NCBI RefSeq assembly: GCF_011397635.1
Contig: NC_064753.1
Location: 29,908,322 to 29,972,321, forward strand
DNA from: Epinephelus fuscoguttatus
Taxonomy: Eukaryota; Chordata; Actinopteri; Perciformes; Serranidae
Length of the DNA stretch: 64,000 bases
Direction: 5' to 3'
The notes beneath the pieces were generated by a model. That model saw nothing but the letters and a program-made list of their open reading frames with translations, did not search any database and had not been told where the DNA came from. Each line of letters begins with the position of its first letter. Within the stretch, counting starts at the first letter, position 1. Made by a program: the position numbers and the translations under genes. Below, piece by piece: positions 1 to 40,283 of this stretch.

Positions 1-25
1 CAGCCGTCAATCACATCAATCCTTG

Positions 26-372
26 CCTGTGAACCTCAGTCAAACTGTTTAACTAGGCAGCTCTGCTCGAATATAAATCAAGATCCTGTAACCGCGTTGC
101 CTATTTCTCACCTCAAATGTTTTCAGAAACAGATTTTAGTGTACTGTTTAGCTGTAAACTGAGAGAGTCTTGCTGCAGCCTGTGGGTGGTGCTTGGCACG
201 CCAGTTGAAAGTATCGAACATGGCGGCTGGGTCACAAAGGTTCTCATTTTACAGCTAAACAGTACACTAAACTATGTCAATAAAAACATTTAAGGTGAGA
301 GATGGGCAATGCAGTAACATAATCTTGATTCATTTTGATCAGCGCTGCCTAGTTTGACAGATTGACCAAAGT
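26..372. repeat. palindromic (fold-back) repeat, MITE-like
   Basis: The left arm (about 26-158) and right arm (about 248-372) are reverse complements with indels. For example tttagtgtactgtttagc at about 135-152 faces gctaaacagtacactaaa, and aactaggcagc at 51-61 faces gctgcctagtt at 344-354. The spacer of about 90 bases contains aacatggcggctgggtcac. I recall this arm sequence as a dispersed fish repeat. No clear target duplication was identified. Confidence 0.6.
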
Positions 373-3300
373 TCTGCGTTAGAGAATCCTTGGCTCTGAT
401 TGGTTGCTTCTGTTGTGCCACTGTTGGATTTTGGCAAACACTATTGGTGGCAGTAGAAAGAGGAGGAGGACATGATTTTTTCCACAGAATATCTGTCTTG
501 TGTACTTCTTTCAGAATATGGAGACAGTTTTAGCAAATAAAAGTTATTTTCATGAAAGATACTGAATGTAGCTTTAGTGTGTGAGCAGGTCTTTAATATT
601 GTGGTGTGTTAAGATGAAGCTACATTAAACTACTCTGTATTGGCAAACGTTGGGTGGTTTCATCTATAACAATAATTAAAATCAAATTTTTAAAGTAACT
701 AGTAACTGCATATGATGTAGTTTAGTAAAAAGTGCTATATTTCCTTCAGAAATGGTGTGGATTGTAAGTATAGAGTAACATAAAATTACACCAGTGAAGG
801 ATGAGTAAAAGCACCTTAAATACAGTACTTGAGCAAATGTAGTAGTTGTTAAATTCCACCACTTATCTGCAGTTGGCTTGTAAGTTGTAATAAGTCTCTT
901 TATGTAGTCATAAATAACTTCATTTATTGTATGTATCATATTCTCTCCTTGGCTTGATTGTCCAGCCCACACAGCATCAGGCCTCAGCGTCTCAGCCAGC
1001 CTCTGTCTCTGCAGCCAAGCAAGACTTATGAGTTATCCACTGTTCAAATCTTCATGTTAAATCAAAATCCATGTTTTAAGTCAGTTAAACAAACCCCAGA
1101 AACACATACAAATAAATACTTTGCTCACACATTTCCTTTCTCCTCTGTTCGCTGCATATAGTCAGAAAAACTCTTTCTCCTTTCCCCATGTCTTCATCTC
1201 TCTTCTCCCCACTGTTTATGTTTCCCTCTATTTCGGATATTTCTTTTCCAGTTTGAGCAACATGTTGTTAATCTCTCCCAGTCGCCGTGTGGTGTGTAAT
1301 TTATAGCGTTTCCTCTTAACACCGTGAGCTGACCCCAGTCATCCCAGTCAATAAAGAGGCAGTGAAGGTGCCCTGTCGCTTTACAGCCAGTTAAATTACA
1401 CTTTGATGTTGCCCCCTCATTTTCAACTGTGAATTAATGGCTGTCCATGCTGAATGTGTGACGCACGAGAACAAACGTGCCTCATAATAGTAAAAACGAG
1501 GCATGGTGGACTGCTGTAAATCAATCCTCGGTTTGATTTTGATACCGATGCCAACAGTGACATAATGCGTCGTAAAACTAAACAGTGTGGCATGTGTGTG
1601 TTGCATGTGAAAATTTAGACTTGTATACAGACTCCTGTGTTGTTCTGTAGTCAGGTGGAAATATTCACATGAGCTAAACTGCAAATTACGGCTCGGCTTG
1701 CTCTGAAGTACTTTTCTGTGTATCTGATTTCTGCAGAACTTTCTCTGCGTCCACCACGCAGAGCTGCAGACTCTCCCCACTGTAACACAGTAATTGGACC
1801 AGATGCGGCCTGCTGGATCCGCTGCAGTGAAAATAGAACATTCTGTGGTTGCAACTCCAAACATTTTGCATGGCATATTGTTCCGAAAAGAAAAAGAATT
1901 TTGGTTGGTGAGTTTCCTGGATTATTGTTGGGACGTGTTGGAGACAGTTCATGCAGAAGTGCAGGTGATAAAAGAAAAAGCCAATTGTACTGGTGAACAC
2001 TGAGATTTTGATGCGGCGTATGTTTTTCATAGTCGCTCCTTCCTGCCTCCCTCCACAGAGATTAAATCCTGACAGGCATTGTTTGCAGTAAGACTCTCCT
2101 ATGGTCTTCGTACATATGGTGTTCCCTGCAGGAGGGCCCACTGCTGTTCACCTTGGGCAGTGTTGGAGAGCCTCACAGCTACAGCAGATCGTATGGATAA
2201 CAAGCAGGAGATTGTCACAATATCCCGCTCCTGCCAAAAAAACATCAGTGACATGCGATATAAACAATGGCCTTTGATCAGCGAGAGGCCTCATGATTTC
2301 AAACAGCCTGACAGCTCTTGCCTTGTGGGGACTGTGGGTGCCAGCCAGGGAAATATGATGAAATAACTGGAGAGTATTTATGCTGGGATAAAACACATTT
2401 GCTCCCTTCAAGCCTAACAGGATGTGTTAGTCATGGACAGCGAGGCAATGTTGCGGGCGTTAGACCCCCTGCCACCAAAACATGGCTCCACAGGCCGAGT
2501 CTGTTTCCAGCACTGTGGGGCAAACATCTCAGGAACCAGAGCGCACTGCTCAGTGAATCTTGCAGGGATGAAGTGCATCTGGTGCTACAGAATCTAAACA
2601 GTATAGCAGGACAGATCTTACTCTCTTTGTGCAAGGCTGAAAAAGACTTAAAAAAATCAGTACAGCAACTTTATTTGGCAAAAGGCTTCTGCATGCACAG
2701 CTCTTCAGTAGGAGTTAATAAAACCGTAGGCTGTCTGCCATCACTAGACCTGGGCATCAAACAGACCGAAATGTGTTTCTAGCACTGACTATCAAAAACT
2801 GACAAGTGTTGAAAGCTGGCATGGATTGCTTTATAAAGTTTGCACTCATGTACAGCTTTGCCTTGGCTTCTTTTGTTAAAAAGAAACAAGGCGTTATTAA
2901 AAATTAGATATTTATCAGGTATTGTAGGTATGTAAAAGTATTATTTTGGTGATAGTGCTGAAAGTCAGGTATTGTATTGGCATATCAAAGCATATCAAAA
3001 ACATCCAAGCGAACCCCACCTCAGCCAAGAAATTTTACAGTTCTCAGTCCTCAATAAATCCATAGCATAAAATGTACGTGTCCTTAACAATACAGTAACA
3101 GTTCAATATCAACAAGTCTCTAGTGAACACTAAAGCCAAAACCAAGAGTGGACATTTAGAGCCATATAATGTTTAAACAATCTAAAAGGCAACACCTGGA
3201 CAACGAGAAACGCTTGTCAGTCACACGTTCCAATACTTTTGCTCACTTGAAAAGTGTGTGGGTTCAAACAAAAGGTACTTTGAGTTGTTTAACACATCTA

Positions 3301-3689
3301 GATGTAAATGCCAGAAAACAAAAGCTGAATTTCTAATCTCTTATCTCATATTCATCTTTTGATATGAAACCCAAATGTCTTGAGTGTACAACAAAAAACA
3401 AAGGAAATGGCCTTGCCTTCCAATAGTTTCAGAGGGGACTGTATCTGAATCAATTTTTGTATTTTATGTAAAAAAATAAATAAATTTCAGTCGATGTTAA
3501 ACATAGCATTGCTTTTAAAAATTGTTTACATTAAACTACAAACATAAAACAAACTTCATGTAACACTGGGTCTCTGCATGTGCACTTGAAAAAGAAAGAG
3601 GCTCAAAGGTGACATAATCATGGATGGATTATGAAATGGGTGAGTGACGGGGGTCCAAATTGTCAGGGGGGCCCAGGCCTACACCTGCA

Positions 3690-3874
3690 AAATGTCACTG
3701 AAATTAAGACGTACAAAACAGGAAAAGACAAAAAATCACCTTAAAGAGACACACAAAGACAACAGAGGGACACAAAATGACCAAATAAATTCACAGAATT
3801 GTGCAACAATCACCACAAAGAGACACGAAATGATCTCAAAGATATACAAAACCACAAAAGGATGCATAAAGACT
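3690..3874. repeat. degenerate A-rich minisatellite-like repeat
   Basis: The tract is built of imperfect units such as aaagagacacacaaagac, gagggacacaaaatgacc and aaagagacacgaaatgat. It is a common simple-repeat type in percomorph fish and runs directly into the 127-base tandem duplication that follows. Confidence 0.55.
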
Positions 3875-4128
3875 ACATAGAGAAGCAAAACACCAATAAA
3901 AAGAAAACGCAAAACCTGTCTTTATGTCTCACAGCTATGTATAATAGAAGATGCTTGTGGGGCCTTTTTCATATCTGTGCCCAGGGGCCCAATGTTGCAT
4001 AACATAGAGAAGCAAAACACCAATAAAAAGAAAACGCAAAACCTGTCTTTATGTCTCACAGCTATGTATAATAGAAGACGCTTGTGGGGCCTTTTTCATA
4101 TCTGTGCCCAGGGGCCCAATGTTGCATA
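3875..4128. repeat. 127-base direct tandem duplication
   Basis: Two adjacent copies, 3875-4001 and 4002-4128, both start acatagagaagcaaaacacc and both end ccaatgttgcataa. They appear identical except for one transition (agatgc in copy 1, agacgc in copy 2), so the duplication is recent. Confidence 0.9.
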
Positions 4129-6005
4129 ATCCGCCCATGTAATGGCACTAAATGGAATAAAAGGTTCCCCGAAATAACAGAAGAATGTATTTCTGCTTTT
4201 AATTCTTATCTAATGGAAAACCTTTTGACATTTTTAAACACACCTGTGTCTACATTTTTTTTTTTTATTCATTACTTTTACTATTAAGACTTGTAATGTT
4301 GACAAAAAAGATGAACTTGAAATATCACTTCATAACTTTGTGCATGTGTCTGTGAGAATCTATGACAAGATATCCATTCACCTCACCTTGCAGCACATTA
4401 CCCAACATGGCTGTGAGTTGCGGGTCACTGGGTGCGTGTGTGTGTGTTTGTGTGAGATCTTCAGTGCTGACTGAGTGCTGAGAATTGCACACTGATCTCA
4501 CATGGACGCACACACACACACCTCCTGGTTCTAACCTGACAAATGGTTGGATGGGCAGATGAGCAGAGACGTCCTCGATCCTGAAAATAACTTCACCTCA
4601 GATGGTATTGAAGGGGCAGGAAGGTGCAGCTCTGCGAGCCGCCACTAGACTGGGCCAGAGAGAGACGGGGGGCTCATTAAGACGCTTGAAACCAAACTCT
4701 TTCAGTGATTACATCCTCCTCGATGTGGATGTGTATTGATCCAGAGATGTGTGTATAAACTGGGTAGCTCAGCGAAGGGCAGCAGCAGAGCAAAAGGAGC
4801 TGCCAGCTTAGACAAAAACACTGGCAGAGACACGGCTGTGGAAATTTATGATCAGAGAGCTGCCTGAGGTTTTATAGTTAAGCTGCAGTCGTGAAGAAAG
4901 CAAGTGTGACAGAGAGGCAAAGAGAGAGTGCAGAGATGGGGCTTTCTCTTTTCTGTGTGGCTAGAAATGACTCCCTGGCAAATTAATTGCGACAGTCTTG
5001 CTGCCAGGTGACTTTGTAGGCACATGCTAAACGCAGGGCTGAGTGAAAGAAAGAAAGTGGGATGTGTTTGTGTGTTTCATGTGTGTGTGCCTTGGAACAG
5101 AGGGTGCGGGTGGTTGGGGAGGGTGTGCAGTAAAAAAAAGCTGCAACTTTCTGTCAGTCTCAAATTATGAGCCAGGGTGTCTGTTCCCCAGCACATCACA
5201 GAATGATCTACGAACTACAACTGGATCCTGTAAGCAGCCAGTGATCCAGGCCATCCATTACACAGGCAGATATAGACAAACAAATCGACACATGCGCACA
5301 CATACACACACACACAGACTCGGCACTGTGCGCCAACAGATTTCACAACTGTCACAGTATTTCCTCACAAAGAGCGAGAAATTCCTTTGTTCCACCCCAT
5401 CAGACCCCATGAATTATTATGCTGATCCTACAAATAAATCACGAGTTTTGAGTAAACTGCCAGAGGCAATATTAGAGCTCAGCAGACTAGAAGCTCGTTT
5501 TCATCTGTTTGCTTTCTAATGGTACCAACACAGTTATAAATATTTGTCCCAGGTTGGGATTAGGAAAATATATCTACAAATCATTCTACATAGGTGATGA
5601 AGACAATGATGTAAATCCTCTTTCAGCGTTTATATTCCAGTAGCAAACATGAATGCATTCACATTTTATGAATCAGACTTTCTTTTGACTTGCAAAACAA
5701 TGACTTGGTTCCAGCTTTGCCAAAAAGCAAAAGTTCAAGTTTCAATATAAACAGTTTGCCCCTTGTTCTTCATTGTCTCTTTATCTGAAGAATCCACATG
5801 CACAGCTTAAATCAGCTGACTCTACACTGCAGCCTAAATCATGAAGAACAGCAGTAGAACATATTGCGTTACATCTAAATCTTTATCTTCAGATTTATCT
5901 TCAGTTAGAGGTCAGCGCATATACAAAGATCAGTTTGTCATCCTGATGGAATTATAAAAACATGAACCTCTCTTGACAGTTTTCATCTCCTTCCTGTCTC
6001 TGCAG

Positions 6006-11670
<5,665 letters not shown>

Positions 11671-11798
11671 TGTGTTGATACCCGCTGGATAGGGGACCTT
11701 GTTGACCCCTGAAATGTCCATACAAACCCAGCATGGGGTGATGGGGCACCATGATGAAAAACTCTAGAGGCAACAGTGACTACCTTCATAAATGTTGC

Positions 11799-11804
11799 AA
11801 TAAA
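11799..11804 (+). promoter_or_regulatory. candidate poly(A) signal for alx4
   Basis: AATAAA occurs 129 bases after the alx4 stop codon and is the first canonical hexamer downstream. The real 3' UTR may be much longer, since homeobox genes often use distal sites. Confidence 0.35.
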
Positions 11805-13602
11805 ATAATTATGCAAATACACGGATGGGTGAAGATTACTCCAAGAGAGAACAACAAGAGATTTGTCCAGATAAGTGGCATGGCACTGCCATGTTTCTCA
11901 ACCCCTCAGAGTGGGCGAGGAGCTTTGTGGGAAGCCTGGTGAGAGGTGATGCTGTACTGTATAACAGGAGTTGCAGTGTAGTTCAGATGATAGGCGAAAG
12001 AAAATAATTTCAAACAAATCCATGCACTTATTTGCTAAATTACAGGAGATTCTGTTTGTACAGTGCTTTCGGTGTCATTGTAGTTCTCTGTTCAGGTGCT
12101 GTTTTATTCTTACCTTATTATTTAAATTTTGACTGTTATTGTTTTGTTTTTGTTTTTTTGTTATTTTTGCCTCCAGTTGTTTCGTTACTGGTTTTCATTT
12201 GAAAAATAGTTCAGCAAGCATCCTTAAAAAACTGAAATTATAATTTAGTTGTTATATGCCATGTACATATTATTCTAAGGCAATCTTTTTCAGCGTTAGC
12301 ACATGCAGATGTGTGCACCTTCAGTCACACTGTTATGATAGTGCTACAGAAAACTGTTTATATCCAGCATATCTGTCACATTATGAAGCTTCTCGGATTC
12401 AATGCAAACATTTCAGTTCCTAAAAAAAGTTAAAAGTGGCTCTAATCTCTAGCATTTAAAAGTCAAAGAGTTGAAATGTGGTTTGTTTTAGTGTGGTCAG
12501 GGTGAGAGATCCACCTGCCGCACTGACTCAGCCTGCTGATGGCCAGAGAGAGGAAGGGATGGAGGAGGAAGTGGTGTGTGGGAGTATGAGAGGGGCACAG
12601 CAGGCCAGCTGCTCTCAGGGCTGAAGAGCCTGGGAGCGCCAGCCTCCAAAACAGAGCCAGCTCTGTTTTCAGGAGGACAGACTCCAAGTGGACATGACTG
12701 TGCCCCCTTGCATTTCCAGTCTCAGGAGTTTCAGAGGGAGAAGTGCCTACTAGTCAGTCATTCTGCCAGAAATAACAGCGGAAACAGCAGCAGCCACCTT
12801 TGAAACAGAGGAGGCTGGTGGAAATTACACAGTGTGTGTTGACACTTTCAGACACTGAATGGATGTCAGTGTTCAACAGCCTTCTCTGGACTTAAACATG
12901 TCATAATATCTGACAAACTGCTCAAAAGAAGGCATCAATCAGATTAACACAGAGTACAACCGCTATCGTCTTCAGTAAAGTTTCAGCAACATCTCAGTTG
13001 GATGTTGCACATTGGATGACTCAAAATAAAAATCCGCTTCATCCTCCATATTCAGAAGTCCTATTTTACGACAAACAAAACATGCTTCTGTTCATCACAA
13101 ACACATCTAACATATCTCTGTTATTCAATTTTAAGGCAGCAGTGAGAGTCAAGGTGATCTCTATTGGAACGTTGCTACAGCTGACATGCTAATCATCAAC
13201 TATGCTCAATGAGTGACTGACAAACTCCCACATTCACCAAATGCCAGTTGCTTTTGGGTGATTGGATTAACTGCTAATTTGTGATTTTGCACCACTATAG
13301 TGCAATAACGATTGGATCCTGAATTATTATGTAATCTTCTGGCCTTATCTTGTAAAGGGGCCGTGTGTCAAAATCTATGTCTAAAATCTTAATTATTTAA
13401 TTTATATCATGCTCGCATGGTGTATAATCCTAAATAAAGTGGTGTTTAATCAGATAACTGTACTTCAAATCATCTTCAATCATCAAACCTGTCTTTAAGG
13501 GGAAATTGGACGCAACAGACAGCTAATGTTAAACCCAAATATGTTAATGCAGCCCCGGTTACAGATAAAACTGCGTAGAGTAGAAGAACACACAATGACT
13601 AC

Positions 13603-14124
13603 TGGGGATCGGCACGAGTACTCGATTTGGACCTAAGTATTTGTTCAACGTATAACGTAAGCATTGTTTTCCCTCGCTATTCTTATAAAAGAAACTATAT
13701 AAAAAATATAAACGTAAATTGAACCTCTTCTTTATTTAAGGTTTACATTTTTTTGGCAGGATGTAGTGAAGTATTTGCTATCTATGAATATCTGCACGGA
13801 TCCAAACAGAAGAAATTGTAGATAACCGCAGATAACGTTCAACATTTTTAGTCAGACATCACTTGAACTGACGTTACAGGCAGAATGTTGACCAGGCATA
13901 AGAGTAATCTCTGAAAGTATTTCAACAAAATAAACAAAATCAATGTGCAGTGCAAGCTATGTAACGTTAAACTTGCGTATCACAGCTATTCTCTACAGTC
14001 TATACAGCGCAGAAAGGTAGGCTAATCCTGACCCTATGTTCTATTTTTCTTTCACAGAACTCCAATGCTCAATAATTTGATGCGAGTACTCGAATATAGA
14101 AATTACTTAAAATGCCCATCCCTA
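13603..14124. mobile_element. hAT-like non-autonomous transposon
   Basis: The left end reads tggggatcggcacgagtact and the right end reads tgcccatccctа-type sequence, whose complement begins tagggatgggca. Both ends carry the subterminal cgagtact motif (gagtactcga on the left, gcgagtactcga on the right). The sequence tgact appears on both flanks, a remnant of a target duplication. No transposase frame was seen. Confidence 0.6.
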
Positions 14125-17100
14125 TTGACTCTGTACCGTCCCAAGGCTTGAGTATGGGGGGATCAAGTGTGAAGTTTGAGCCCAGCCTCATTGGTTTTTG
14201 GCATGATATCTGAGCAGGACCTGTTTCGGTAAAACCACTAATGTGTCAGGATAAAGCATCGTAAGGAATCCACTCTGGTTACAGCCTTTACTTGCTGTTT
14301 ACTTCAATAGGCTTGGAACAATATGTGTTTGTTTCTCTGTGGAAAGAAAAGAGGAGGGGGCCAGCCAGAGATGAGCCCCATCTCTCTGAGCCCAAATCAT
14401 ATCCATACCCTCCTATCATTCAAATATTCAAATAGTAAACTTTTTTTTGTCCTCTGTTAGCTCCCCCCTCCAGCTCAATAGCAGATGAAGTTCACTAATG
14501 AGGTTATGCTTTTTCTTCTTTTGTTTGCATGGCCTGATCTAAGTGGAAAAAAGGGTTTCAAGCAAACCTGATACATCGTAGTACACCTTCAGGCTGAGCA
14601 GAACCATTGCTAATTCTCTAAACTGAACCACATTCACTGTCCTTCTGGGCAGGTACGAGAAGCAGGGTGCAGGCTGTAACCTGTCAGCAGAGCAGATCAC
14701 CCCAGAGTCCTCCAAAATTACATCCAGTTCTACTCTCCGACCCAAAATCCAAGGCATATGCACAGTCCTGACTGTAAAGTATATATCTCTGACTTAAACT
14801 GAGAGGGTCTCCTTGCAAATGTGGACATGGGGCCCCCTGTGCTCGAGCTGCGGGGTTGGACGGAGGGCGAGCCGCGAGGGCGTCTGCTGTGTTCCGGTGT
14901 TCTGGGAAAAGGACAGTGCACACAGCTGCGCTCAGGGGGTAAATGCAAAACAAACATGCCTCACACATGCTTCCCCCTCAGCTGTCATGGCTCTGCTTTC
15001 AAAGATTCTCCCCCCTCCTCAATACACACATTACTCTATGCCTCTCCCTTTGCTCACTTCCACTAACGTCCACTGGCTCAAAGCTGCAGCCCCCTGTTTC
15101 GCAGGGTCCGAGGCACAGCCGCACGGCCAACCCAGGAAGGCTTTTTAATTAACACTGAGCCATGTGGAGGCAGTGGACTGCGGTATTGTGTGTCAGGACA
15201 GACAGGGCCGTCTGTTTTCTGGTTGGTTTAACGTAGACCGTTCCTCTGCACAGTGCACACAGACATACTGGCATTCGGTAGCTCAGGTTTACACAACACA
15301 AACTGGTTTCACTTTTCTGTGTATTTAAGCTTCATTATTCATGGACTGACACATCTCCAGTGAGGTCTTCTGACACTACGAACCACAAACACTATCAATC
15401 TACCTGTCCTACAATCACATACGGACTGTTAATGCAACGTTACATAAAAAGCCTCTCCCTCCTGTATGCTGCATAACTCCATCCCTGTGCGATGAAGTCA
15501 TCATCCGCTTTTCTCATTTTCTAATACTACTGAAGTCAGGCAATCAGTATAAGAGTAAATATATGATAAAATATGTGTGCTGTTGTGTGCATGTACATTT
15601 TTGTGCATGCAAAGTGGATTGAAGTGTTATAAGACTCTTGGAAGCGTTATTAATTAGATGTTGTTTTATTTTGTGAGACAGTTTATCGAGTATTTGAGTG
15701 TTAACACTTTTTTTCATTTGGTGGTAAAATGGTTTTTCCAGAGTTGTGTTTGAACATCGTTTTTCCTCTTGATATGTAATTCTTCTGAATTTTTTTTTCT
15801 TCTGAAGTTTTGTGGCTTTAAGCTGTCTTTTGAAATGAGTGTATGAATTTACTCATGCTTGTGTTAAGTTTTGTGTGTGATTAAAGTACAATAAGTTATT
15901 GCACTTCTATTCAGAATCAGTATTTAATTTTTGTGAAATGTGGTACACTTTTCACATATTTACCAATTAGTTTCCAAAACCTATCCCTAACTTTTCCATA
16001 GTTTTACCCCATTTCAGTGACTTTATGTAATTTATAATAGGCACATTAATGACGCTCTTACTCGAGTGTGTTATGCCCTATGAGAGGCATTGTTGCAAAA
16101 ACGTAGCATGGAATATGGAGTGAAATGCCTTCATGTCTACACAAACAGATACAAGTGGTAAGGTTATCTGGCTTGGCTACGGCAGGCATGAAATACGTGC
16201 TGACGCTGGCAGTCTGTTGAGCGGCCTTTTGGTTGTCTCAATGCTTTTTCCCTTTAGTATGGCGGACCAGAGCTGCTTTCTGTCATGTTGCCAACTTCAA
16301 ATGTTTTGGTGCAGAGCCTACATCCAGCGCCAGTAGGGTCTGGCCATGCAGTTTATTTATTGTTTGAAAGCCAAACATAATTTAACACACACTTCCCAGG
16401 CATTTGCAGATAAATAAACTGCTAGCGCTTGCTAACTTCACTTGCTCGTTAGACATTCCCGCCACCAACTAGCTGCGTATGCCTATGTGTATCAAGAGAT
16501 ACTAATGGCATTTTAATGGTTACACAGTGCAGAACTAAATTATTTTTAAATCGCTAATACAAGAAATATATTTCCCGTAAGATTAGATATGTTTTGAGAT
16601 TTTTATGAACACATTTTAAACAAAAGCCAAGACAACGTTTCTACAAAACTTTTCCAAAACACTCTTTTGATTCCAAACCGTTTTCAGGCCTGGACAACAG
16701 TTTCTGATTTCATGACAATGTGACCGAGTAACAAGGTTTAAACAGCAAAAGATGATAGAGGGTAAAAGGTAATGGTGATGGTGGTTTGCTCTAGCTGTTA
16801 ACAAAGCATAGAAGCATGGAAGAAACTCAACCATTCTCCTGTTAGTATCGAGAGATTATTGAAGTTACTCTCAGTCTGAAGAAAAGCGTTTCAAGTCATC
16901 ATCAATAAAGATAGCGGTTGGCCACAGCTTGCGAATACGACGTCTGCTGTTGTTAAAAATCCAATGAATTTGCAGTGTCTTATTGCATTGCACCACCTTG
17001 CCAAAATATTGTGTCATCCCTGTAGTCACATTCTGAAATCCCCACGCAATTCAGTGCCTTTGAAGGGACACAAGTGCTGAAATGAGATCGCACAACCCGC

Positions 17101-17834
17101 AAGAGTATCACACTAATTGAAGTTGACAAAAATACGGACTGCGCCCTTTTGAACTGCTGACATTGAACAGGGTGGATTAGGCGGCGTATATTAACAACAG
17201 GTGACGGGCTGGAGGGAACAGTGGATCGTCCGAGTCACGGAGGGTCTGGACGGTCACAGAGTGGAGTAAAGACAGACGTGAAAAAAGGAAGGAAAATGTC
17301 TTACTTCATCTTCTTCCCGCCTCAGTCGCACAAAGATGGAGAAAAGAATACTGAGACATATACGTGGGTTTTTTTTTTTTACTTATAATGTATTACAAAG
17401 TCATATATATATATACACGTAGATACATAAACTCAGTCAAAAAATTTAAAACAATTTCACTGACCTTATGGAATTAATAGTAAAAAAAAAAAAAAAAAAA
17501 AGGCAAATAAAACTGTCACAAAGCAATGTCAGTGTCTTAAAGGCTGCACCGCTCTCAGTTTTATGGCCTGAACACTGGAGCTGGGACAACTAGGGATGAA
17601 AAGGACGAAAATATAAACACACAAAATACGGGTATAATGGAAAAATAAAAACAAAGCATTGCGTCAACAGTTTATACATATCTGTTTGGAAAAGTGTGGA
17701 TTTGGGAATTATCTATTATTCACTATACAGAACGCGTCTTGAATGCTTGGCAAGTGATTGTGCTTATGTAGCGTTCACACACGTAACTCAGCTCATGAAA
17801 TGGCTTAATGGCTGCTTAAATTAGCATCTCTTTT

Positions 17835-17836
<2 letters not shown>

Positions 17837-17894
<58 letters not shown>
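17837..17894. repeat. (TA)n microsatellite
   Basis: There are about 29 uninterrupted TA units, downstream of the ext2 3' end. A shorter TA run is near 17405-17416. Confidence 0.97.
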
Positions 17895-17895
<1 letters not shown>

Positions 17896-18158
17896 CAAAA
17901 GGTTTGCACAGGCAGTATAAAATTACAATTCAAGATGTTCCAGCAGCTCAGCATGTCTTTTAAAATCAGCAGTTACTCACTCTAAATATTAGATTTATGG
18001 TACCAGCTTTGTCCAATCTGATTAAAACAGAACGCATGTGAAACATCGACTGTACATCATCTGTTAGCCACCGTGCTGTGTGTTATCACATTCAATTAAC
18101 CATTAGATAAAGCCTACGTAGCCTATATTTCCTGAATATATATCATGTAAGTTAGACA

Positions 18159-18164
18159 TTTATT
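18159..18164 (-). promoter_or_regulatory. candidate ext2 poly(A) signal
   Basis: On the minus strand this reads AATAAA, about 600 bases after the ext2 stop codon. It is the first canonical hexamer I noticed downstream; other sites are possible. Confidence 0.3.
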
Positions 18165-18761
18165 ACTTTTTCTTTTAATACAGTACGGCTAAAAGAATCA
18201 GGTCCATGTCTGCTTTTGAAAGAAGAAGAAAAAAAGAAATCCTACTTGGAACATCATAAATTATGACTACTATACAGCACTGCTGCAAAAATACAAATAT
18301 ATACACTGTATACGCTGATTCCAGAGCAGCTGGAGCCTCAAGTTTCCAGTTCCAAGACAGTAACAGTGAAGGACCACAAGTCTCCAGTAAGTCAGCCTGT
18401 CCATCAGACATCAGCCTCAGGGGGGACCCTCCAATAGCAGTTCATGTAACAGCGGTCTGTGCGTTTGTATTGGTAAATGTTAGATGATATCTTTCACTTT
18501 AAGCCAAATAAGCACGTCACTCTCATCACCATCCCCAGAATCCAGTGTCTCCTGTCAGTCAAGATATTAACTTAACGTCCCGTACAATTCTGCCTTTTCA
18601 ATTCAATCTAAAAATCAAAGTGACAGTCATTTGAACTGAGAGGTGTCGGGAGCGTGTACCACTTTATGTCTGAATACTGATGTCCTGAAAAAAGACGATG
18701 TCGGTGACAAATGTTGAAGTTTTGAGGCTGTGACTGGGTCCAAACATCTGTCACAGGCTGG

Positions 18762-39660
<20,899 letters not shown>

Positions 39661-40283
39661 GGCTGACACCTCTCTGTCTCCAACCAGCCACTGAAAACAC
39701 AGGATTCTGATTAATAACAGCTTCGAGTAATGCTGTAAGTACACAGTGAATTACCGTTTACCCTTGTAACAATACAGGTTAAAAAAAGTACTCTAGAAAA
39801 TGCTACATACGGTCACAGGTCCCCCAACATCTCAGTATTATTCAATGTTGAGAAAGCAGTTCACGTGTTTCCCACCAAAAGAAATCGACATTTATATGAC
39901 ACTTATTTCAATGTCCTTGCTGTCAATGACGCAACTTGTCAATTGTAACAACTAACGTTACATATCCGTCAATGCTAATGACACCAAGCCAAAATATTCA
40001 AGATAACGCGAGGGGAATATCGTACAAATTATCGAGCTATCTTAACTGAGAATTTCCAAGAGAAACTACAAAAAGAACAATGACAGTAACTTATATGAAC
40101 AAACGTTACGAGCCTAAATCAGCTAACCGCAGCTAGCGTAGTAACGTTAGTTAGCTAGCTAACCCAGCTGTGTAAACATTCGAGCTAAGTCAGCTCACTA
40201 ACGTCAACTGACGTCATTAAACGTTGTAAAACGATCGAAAAAGAGGACAATTTTCAAATGTAATAGATAAATGGTTGACCTAC

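Larger units (their letters stand above)
1..6005 (+). other. alx4 intron 1 (3' part), non-coding
   Basis: No alx4 exon 1 and no other recognisable exon is present. The stretch holds a palindromic repeat at 26-372, a simple A-rich fish repeat with a 127-base tandem duplication at about 3690-4128, short GT/CA runs near 4430-4460, 4508-4521 and 5289-5316, and otherwise unique-looking sequence. The open frames seen here (for example on the minus strand at 1391-2141) lack family resemblance. Confidence 0.8.
11805..18158. other. alx4/ext2 convergent intergenic region
   Basis: No exon or RNA gene is recognisable. Contents are a hAT-like element at 13603-14124, a GC-richer block at 14640-15150 with several short unsupported frames, a poly(A) run at 17482-17501 and a (TA)n tract at 17837-17894. 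The 3' UTRs of both genes may extend into this region. Confidence 0.7.

Noticed and set aside
1391..2141. Two overlapping minus-strand frames of about 150-160 codons
   Set aside because: They lie in alx4 intron 1, overlap in different frames, match no family I know and have many shadow frames on the plus strand. Probably chance.
14640..15150. GC-richer block with several overlapping short plus-strand frames
   Set aside because: I considered an unannotated exon or CpG island; no codon pattern, domain or splice pairing supports a gene, and CpG density looks moderate.
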